DNA of 64,000 nucleotides, from positions 992,001-1,056,000 of the forward strand of contig NZ_CP173678.1 of the NCBI RefSeq assembly GCF_051903925.1, in the 5' to 3' direction. Positions within the stretch are counted from its first letter, which is position 1; each line of letters starts with the position of its first letter. Shown one piece after another: positions 59,937 through 64,000 of this stretch. The notes under the pieces were generated by a model that had not been told where the DNA came from, searched no databases, and saw only the letters and a list, made by a program, of their open reading frames with translations. The stretch is from G051903925 sp051903925 (lineage in GTDB: Bacteria; Pseudomonadota; Alphaproteobacteria; Zavarziniales; Zavarziniaceae). The translations under genes and the position numbers were made by a program.

Positions 59937-60602
59937 TCAGGCCGGCAGAAACTCCAGGCTGCGCAGGGCGAGGTTGAAGGCGACCGAGATGCGCTCGCCC
60001 GTCCCGTGGAACGGGTGGACCCAATGGGTCAGCCAGGACGGGAAGACCAGGACCATGCCGGCTTCGGGCTGGATCGTCTGCGGCTCTCCAAAGTCGAAGC
60101 CGGTGGAGAGCGCGCCGGTCGCAGCACCCCGCGGGTCCTGGAACGAGATCGCGCCGTTCAGCGGCCAATCGCCCTCAGGCGCTCCGGTCGACACGTAGTA
60201 GACGCCCGACCACGCCGCCCCGGCATGCGAATGGGGGGCGTTGTAGCTGCCGTCGCGGTTCACGTTGACCCAGGCGGAGAACGTCCCGTCCAGGCGCAGG
60301 CGGGCCGGCTGCATGCCGTTCGCCAGGCCCAGGACGTGGCCCGTCGCCTGCCCGATCAGGCTGCGCAGGGGGGCCACTTCCGGCTCCGGCCAGGTCCACA
60401 GGTCGGCGTCCGAACGCCAGCCGCCCAGGTTCGAGCGGCGCGCCCGGCCCCGCGCCGAAAGGTCGGGCCGGGCCGCCTCCCGCGCCAGGATCACCTTGCG
60501 CAGGGCGGCATTCAGCGTCTCGGTCCCCGGCACGCGACGCACCAGGACCGGCGTCGCAAAGGTCAGCAGGATGTCCCCGCCGACCGTGCGATCCAGCAGC
60601 AA
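59937..60602 (-). CDS. Putative 2OG-Fe(II) oxygenase (TIGR02466-like)
   Basis: 221 aa. Motifs WVNVNRDGSYNAPHSHAGAAWSGVYYV (iron His pair) and MVLVFPSWLTHWVHPFHGTGERISVAFN (third His plus an Arg for 2-oxoglutarate) fit a family of putative 2OG oxygenases of unknown function. The start is a TTG at 60602 with no clear ribosome site. It is in the same frame as the upstream dehydrogenase, separated only by its TGA and three codons (60603-60611), so termination-reinitiation or readthrough is plausible. Confidence 0.8.
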   Translation of the reverse strand: MLLDRTVGGDILLTFATPVLVRRVPGTETLNAALRKVILAREAARPDLSARGRARRSNLGGWRSDADLWTWPEPEVAPLRSLIGQATGHVLGLANGMQPARLRLDGTFSAWVNVNRDGSYNAPHSHAGAAWSGVYYVSTGAPEGDWPLNGAISFQDPRGAATGALSTGFDFGEPQTIQPEAGMVLVFPSWLTHWVHPFHGTGERISVAFNLALRSLEFLPA

Positions 60603-60611
60603 GGCCGGGGG

Positions 60612-61661
60612 TCAGGCCGAGAGGACGACGCGGCCGACCACGCGACCGGCCTTCAGGTCCTCCAGCGCCTGGCTGGCCTGGGACAGGGGCCGCACGTCGA
60701 CCGGGATCGGCTTCACCTTGCCGGCCTGGACCATCGCGACCAGGTCGCGCAGTTCCTGGAGCGAGCCCACCATGGAGCCTTCGACGCTCAGGCCGTTCCA
60801 CGGGAACATCGGCAAGGGCAGGGTGAAGGCGCCGCCGAACAGGCCGACGATCACCAGCTTGCCCCCGCGGCGCAGGGACCGCACGCCCAGCGTCGTCGTC
60901 GCCTCGGCACCGACGAAATCGACGACGCCGGCCACCCCGCCGTTCGTCTCCTTCATGATGCGGTTGGCGATCTTGTCCTCGCGTGGGTCATAGACGGCGG
61001 CGGCACCGGCGGCCAGGGCGGCCTCGCGCTTGGCGGGGTCGATGTCGGCGACCAGGGGCCCACGCCCGAACAGCGCGCGAAAGATCTGGATGCCCATCAT
61101 GCCGACGCCCCCGGCGCCGACGATCAGGATGGGATCGTTGGGACCCAGTTCCCCCAGCTTCTTCAGGGCGCTATAGGCGGTGATGCCGGAACAGGCCAGC
61201 GGCCCCGCCAGGTCCAGCGGGATGCCGTCATGCGCCACCAGGTAGCGCGAATGCGGAATGACGACATGATCGGCGAAGCCGCCGTCGACATTGACGCCCA
61301 GGTTGCGCGGCTTGGGGCACAGGTGCTCCAGCCCGCGGTCACAGGTCGGGCAGGCGCCGCAGCCGATCCAGGGATAGGCGATGCGCGCGTCACCCACCGC
61401 AACGCCCGTCGCCTCCGGCCCCAGCGCCTCGACCACGCCCACGATCTCGTGGCCCAGGGTGAAGGGCAGCTTGCGCGCCGCACGAATGTCGGCCTGGCGC
61501 CCACCGCCCATGTCGAAATGGCCGTCATGGATGTGGATGTCGCTGTGGCAGACGCCGCAGCGGTGGATGCGGATCAGGACCTCCGTCCCCTGCGGCACCG
61601 GCGTCGGATGCTCCAGCCGCTTGAGGGCCTGTCCGTACTCGACCATCTGCTCGGCGATCAT
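60612..61661 (-). CDS. Zinc-dependent alcohol dehydrogenase (MDR)
   Basis: 349 aa. Catalytic zinc ligands in RCGVCHSDIHI (Cys), LGHEIVGVVE (His) and the CGACPTCDRGLEHLCPKP structural zinc set; nucleotide motif LIVGAGGVGMMGIQIF; acidic DIDPAKRE after the Rossmann strand favours NAD. The N-terminus carries MVEYGQALKRLEHPTP. Likely oxidises a primary or secondary alcohol; the group includes enzymes annotated as aryl-alcohol or alcohol dehydrogenases. First gene of a two-gene unit with the 2OG oxygenase. Confidence 0.9.
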   Translation of the reverse strand: MIAEQMVEYGQALKRLEHPTPVPQGTEVLIRIHRCGVCHSDIHIHDGHFDMGGGRQADIRAARKLPFTLGHEIVGVVEALGPEATGVAVGDARIAYPWIGCGACPTCDRGLEHLCPKPRNLGVNVDGGFADHVVIPHSRYLVAHDGIPLDLAGPLACSGITAYSALKKLGELGPNDPILIVGAGGVGMMGIQIFRALFGRGPLVADIDPAKREAALAAGAAAVYDPREDKIANRIMKETNGGVAGVVDFVGAEATTTLGVRSLRRGGKLVIVGLFGGAFTLPLPMFPWNGLSVEGSMVGSLQELRDLVAMVQAGKVKPIPVDVRPLSQASQALEDLKAGRVVGRVVLSA

Positions 61662-61767
61662 GCTGCGTCCCCGCCCTTGTCGTTGATCCGCTCCCGGCGC
61701 TGCCGCCGGCCGTGGCGAACCCTACGCCGCGCCCGGTGCTGGTGGGAACCCCCGACCGTCGCAGGCC

Positions 61768-63999
61768 TCAATCGTTACTCCGCGCCCTTGCGTTGTCGGG
61801 GTCGTAGGGGCTGTCGCGGACCACCGTCGCGGGGTAGAGGTCGCCCAGCATCTTGACGTGCAGCGCCGTGCCTTCGGCCGCCATCTCCGGCCGGATGAAG
61901 GCCATGGCGATCTGCTTGCCGAAATGGACGGAAAATCCGCCGCCGGTGCAGCGGCCGACGACCGAGCCGTCGGCCCAGACGGATTCGACGCCCCAGGGAT
62001 CGGCGTCCGGCGGGCCGTCGATCAGCAGGGTGACGAGGGCCCAGTGGCGTTTGTCCTGCTTAGCGACCAGGGCGTCGCGGCCGATGAAGTCGCGCTTGTC
62101 CAGGCGCACGAAGCGGTCCAGGCCGGATTCCCAGGCCGTCACCTCCTTCGACAGTTCCGTGCCCCAGCCGCGATAGCTCTTTTCCAGGCGCAGCCAGTTC
62201 ATCGCCCGGATGCCGGCCAGTTTCAGGCCGTGGGCGCGGCCCTCCTCCTCCAGCACGTCGAAGATGTGGTTGTGGTATTCGATCGGGTGGTGGATCTCCC
62301 AGCCCAGTTCGCCCACGTAGTTGACGCGCATCAGCAGGGCAGGCGCCAGGCCCAATGTCGCCTTCTGCGCGGTCAGCCAGGGGAAGTCGGCATTGGCCAG
62401 GCTCAGCCGGTCGACCAGGGGTGCCAGCACCTTGCGCGCGTTGGGCCCGACCAGGGCAAAGACGCCGATCTGGTTGGTGATCTTCTCCAGATGGACCGAC
62501 CGGTCGGCGGGCAATGCCCTCGTCAGGTAGTCCCAGTCATAGGTTTCTGCCGCACCGGCCCCGACGATGTAGAGCGCGTCCGGCCCGTCGCGCATGATCG
62601 TGAACTCGGATCGCGTGCCGCCCCGCTCGGTGAGGGCATGGGTCAGCTGGATGCGGCCTTCCTTGACCGGCAGCTTGTTGGCGACGAGGCGGTCCATCCA
62701 GGCGTTCACGCCCGGCCCGCTGGCCCGGTACTTGGCAAAGGTCGAGGCTTCGATCAGGCCGACATTGCTGCGGATCGCCTCAGCCTCGGCCTTCACATAA
62801 GGCCACCAGTTGCCGCGGCGGAACGACCATTGCTCCTTGAACGCCGGGTCCTCGGCCGGGGTGGGTCCATAGAAGTTCGGCCGTTCCCAGCCGAAGCGCT
62901 GGCCGAACACGGCGCCGCGGGCCTTCAGCCGGTCATAGCTGGGGGCGGTGCGCAGCGGCCGGGCGGCGGGCCGTTCCTCGTCCGGGTAGTGGAGGACGAA
63001 GACATGCTCGTACGCCTCCTCGTTCTTGACCTTGGCGTAAGGACGGGTGGCATAGGGGCCGAAGCGCCGGGGGTCGAGGGCCAGGGTGTCGAGCTCTGCC
63101 TCCCCTTGCATGATCATCTGGACCAGGTATTTCCCCGCACCACCCGCGGCCGTGATGCCGAACGAGAAGCCCTCGGCCAGCCAGATCCCCTCAAGCCCGG
63201 GCGCCCGGCCCAGCAGGGGGTTGCCATCGGGCGTGTAGCTGATCGGACCGTTATAGGTCGTGCGGATGCCGCCATCGGCAAAGCACGGCATGCGGTGAAA
63301 CGCTTCCTCGATATGCCATTCCAGGCGGTCGAGGTCGGGCGGCAGCAGGTCGGCCCGGAAATTCTCCGGCACGCCATAGGTGCCCCAGGCGGGTGCCCCC
63401 TTCTCGTACGGGCCCAGGATCAGGCCGCCGCGTTCCTCGCGCATGTACCAGCGGGCGTCCGCATCGCGCAGCACGGGGTGTTCGGGATTGCCCGCCTTGC
63501 GCCATTCGGCAATCGCCGGAATCTCGGCGGTGACGATGTACTGGTGCTCGACGGGAATGGCCGGGATCGACAGGCCCAGCATCGCGGCGGTCCGCCGGGC
63601 GTGGTTGCCGGTCGCGGTGATGACCGTGCCGGTCGTGATTGCGCCCTTGTCGGTCGTGACCGTCCACTCGCCGGACGCCGTGCGGGTGATGGCGTCGACC
63701 TGGGTCTGGCGATAGATGACGGCACCGGCCTTCCGCGCCGCATCGGCCAGCAGCATGGTGATGTCGGCCGGGTTGATATAGCCGTCGGTCGGGTGGAACA
63801 GCGCGCCGACCAGCCCCTCGACATTGACCAGGGGCCAGCGCTCCTTGATCTGCGCGGGCGTCAGCCATTCATGCGGGATGCCGATGGCGTCCGCCGTGGT
63901 GCCATAGGTCTGGAACTCGTCCATCCGCTCGCGCGTGCGGGCCATGCGCAGGTTGCCCACCCGCTTGAAGCCGACGTCCCGCTCCCACTCGGCGGCCAG
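61768..63999 (-). CDS. GcvT-family FAD-dependent dehydrogenase (dimethylglycine/sarcosine type), N-terminus outside window
   Basis: At least 744 codons; the frame is open past 63999 to the edge. The C-terminal half is a GcvT/aminomethyltransferase-like folate-binding domain (SNVGLIEASTFAKYRASGPGVNAWMD, YVGELGWEIHHP, RAMNWLRLEKSYRGWGTELSKE). The N-terminal half is a DAO-type FAD domain (TATGNHARRTAAMLG, PVEHQYIVTAE, GNPLLGRAPGLEGIWLAEGFSFGI); the GxGxxG lies outside. This arrangement matches dimethylglycine, sarcosine or related demethylating dehydrogenases passing one-carbon units to tetrahydrofolate. The GTG at 63960 is internal. Substrate unknown. Confidence 0.9.
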   Translation of the reverse strand: MAAEWERDVGFKRVGNLRMARTRERMDEFQTYGTTADAIGIPHEWLTPAQIKERWPLVNVEGLVGALFHPTDGYINPADITMLLADAARKAGAVIYRQTQVDAITRTASGEWTVTTDKGAITTGTVITATGNHARRTAAMLGLSIPAIPVEHQYIVTAEIPAIAEWRKAGNPEHPVLRDADARWYMREERGGLILGPYEKGAPAWGTYGVPENFRADLLPPDLDRLEWHIEEAFHRMPCFADGGIRTTYNGPISYTPDGNPLLGRAPGLEGIWLAEGFSFGITAAGGAGKYLVQMIMQGEAELDTLALDPRRFGPYATRPYAKVKNEEAYEHVFVLHYPDEERPAARPLRTAPSYDRLKARGAVFGQRFGWERPNFYGPTPAEDPAFKEQWSFRRGNWWPYVKAEAEAIRSNVGLIEASTFAKYRASGPGVNAWMDRLVANKLPVKEGRIQLTHALTERGGTRSEFTIMRDGPDALYIVGAGAAETYDWDYLTRALPADRSVHLEKITNQIGVFALVGPNARKVLAPLVDRLSLANADFPWLTAQKATLGLAPALLMRVNYVGELGWEIHHPIEYHNHIFDVLEEEGRAHGLKLAGIRAMNWLRLEKSYRGWGTELSKEVTAWESGLDRFVRLDKRDFIGRDALVAKQDKRHWALVTLLIDGPPDADPWGVESVWADGSVVGRCTGGGFSVHFGKQIAMAFIRPEMAAEGTALHVKMLGDLYPATVVRDSPYDPDNARARSND

Positions 64000-64000
64000 C

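Overview
The window is high-GC DNA packed with genes on both strands, and it reads as the chromosome of an alphaproteobacterium, probably Rhodospirillales-like. The grounds are the full-length CcmI and clustered ccm genes, a TipF-like degenerate EAL protein, and a dnaK promoter matching the alphaproteobacterial RpoH consensus. The genus cannot be fixed from sequence alone. No phage, IS element, integrase, rRNA or CRISPR array was seen. There is one tRNA (Gly-GCC).

Layout. 1-2.4 kb: the end of mtaB, then ftsY and yciB. 2.5-12.7 kb: a MarR regulator, a small Ala/Gln-rich protein, then cytochrome c maturation genes on the minus strand (ccmC, ccmD-E-F-G-H-I). The cluster is interrupted between ccmC and ccmD by a plus-strand gene for a large secreted subtilisin-like protease. 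12.8-25 kb: mostly catabolism and redox genes. These are a TauD-type dioxygenase, a GMC oxidoreductase coupled to a DUF2867 protein, two acyl-CoA dehydrogenases, a nitroreductase/quinone oxidoreductase pair divergent from a LysR regulator, tRNA-Gly, and a three-gene operon of a haloacetate (fluoroacetate) dehalogenase homologue with two quinone oxidoreductases.

25-37.5 kb: dnaK-dnaJ with a heat-shock promoter; divergent from it a ~1000-residue Pro/Glu/Ala-rich protein of unknown function; a PhyH-type dioxygenase; ilvD; a ~590-base gene-free, lower-GC stretch; and a two-gene module (SPFH-GYF protein plus zinc-ribbon membrane protein) resembling the YdjI/YdjG membrane-stress partners of Bacillus. 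37.5-43.2 kb: azlCD, two GSTs, a leucyl-aminopeptidase-family enzyme, an outer-membrane barrel protein and gluQ. 43.2-53.5 kb: a ParDE toxin-antitoxin pair, a LacI regulator divergent from a flavin monooxygenase (LLM), an esterase, a GST, a GFA protein, a second LLM monooxygenase, an acyltransferase and a cytochrome P450. 53.5-64 kb: a peroxiredoxin, a TipF-like protein, a FitAB-type TA pair with a clear operator, an acyl-CoA ligase, an AbiEii-type nucleotidyltransferase toxin with an unrecognised overlapping partner, another quinone oxidoreductase, a zinc alcohol dehydrogenase plus a 2OG oxygenase, and the C-terminal part of a GcvT/FAD dehydrogenase running off the right edge.

Together the genes suggest a free-living aerobe with c-type cytochromes and broad capacity to oxidise organic compounds. 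Three TA modules lie within 16 kb, and at least three families of intergenic palindromic repeat are present. The most promising for something undescribed are the AbiEii toxin partner, the orphan YdjG/YdjI-like pair, the large protein opposite dnaK, and the split ccm operon. All assignments were made by reading the sequence; no database search was run.
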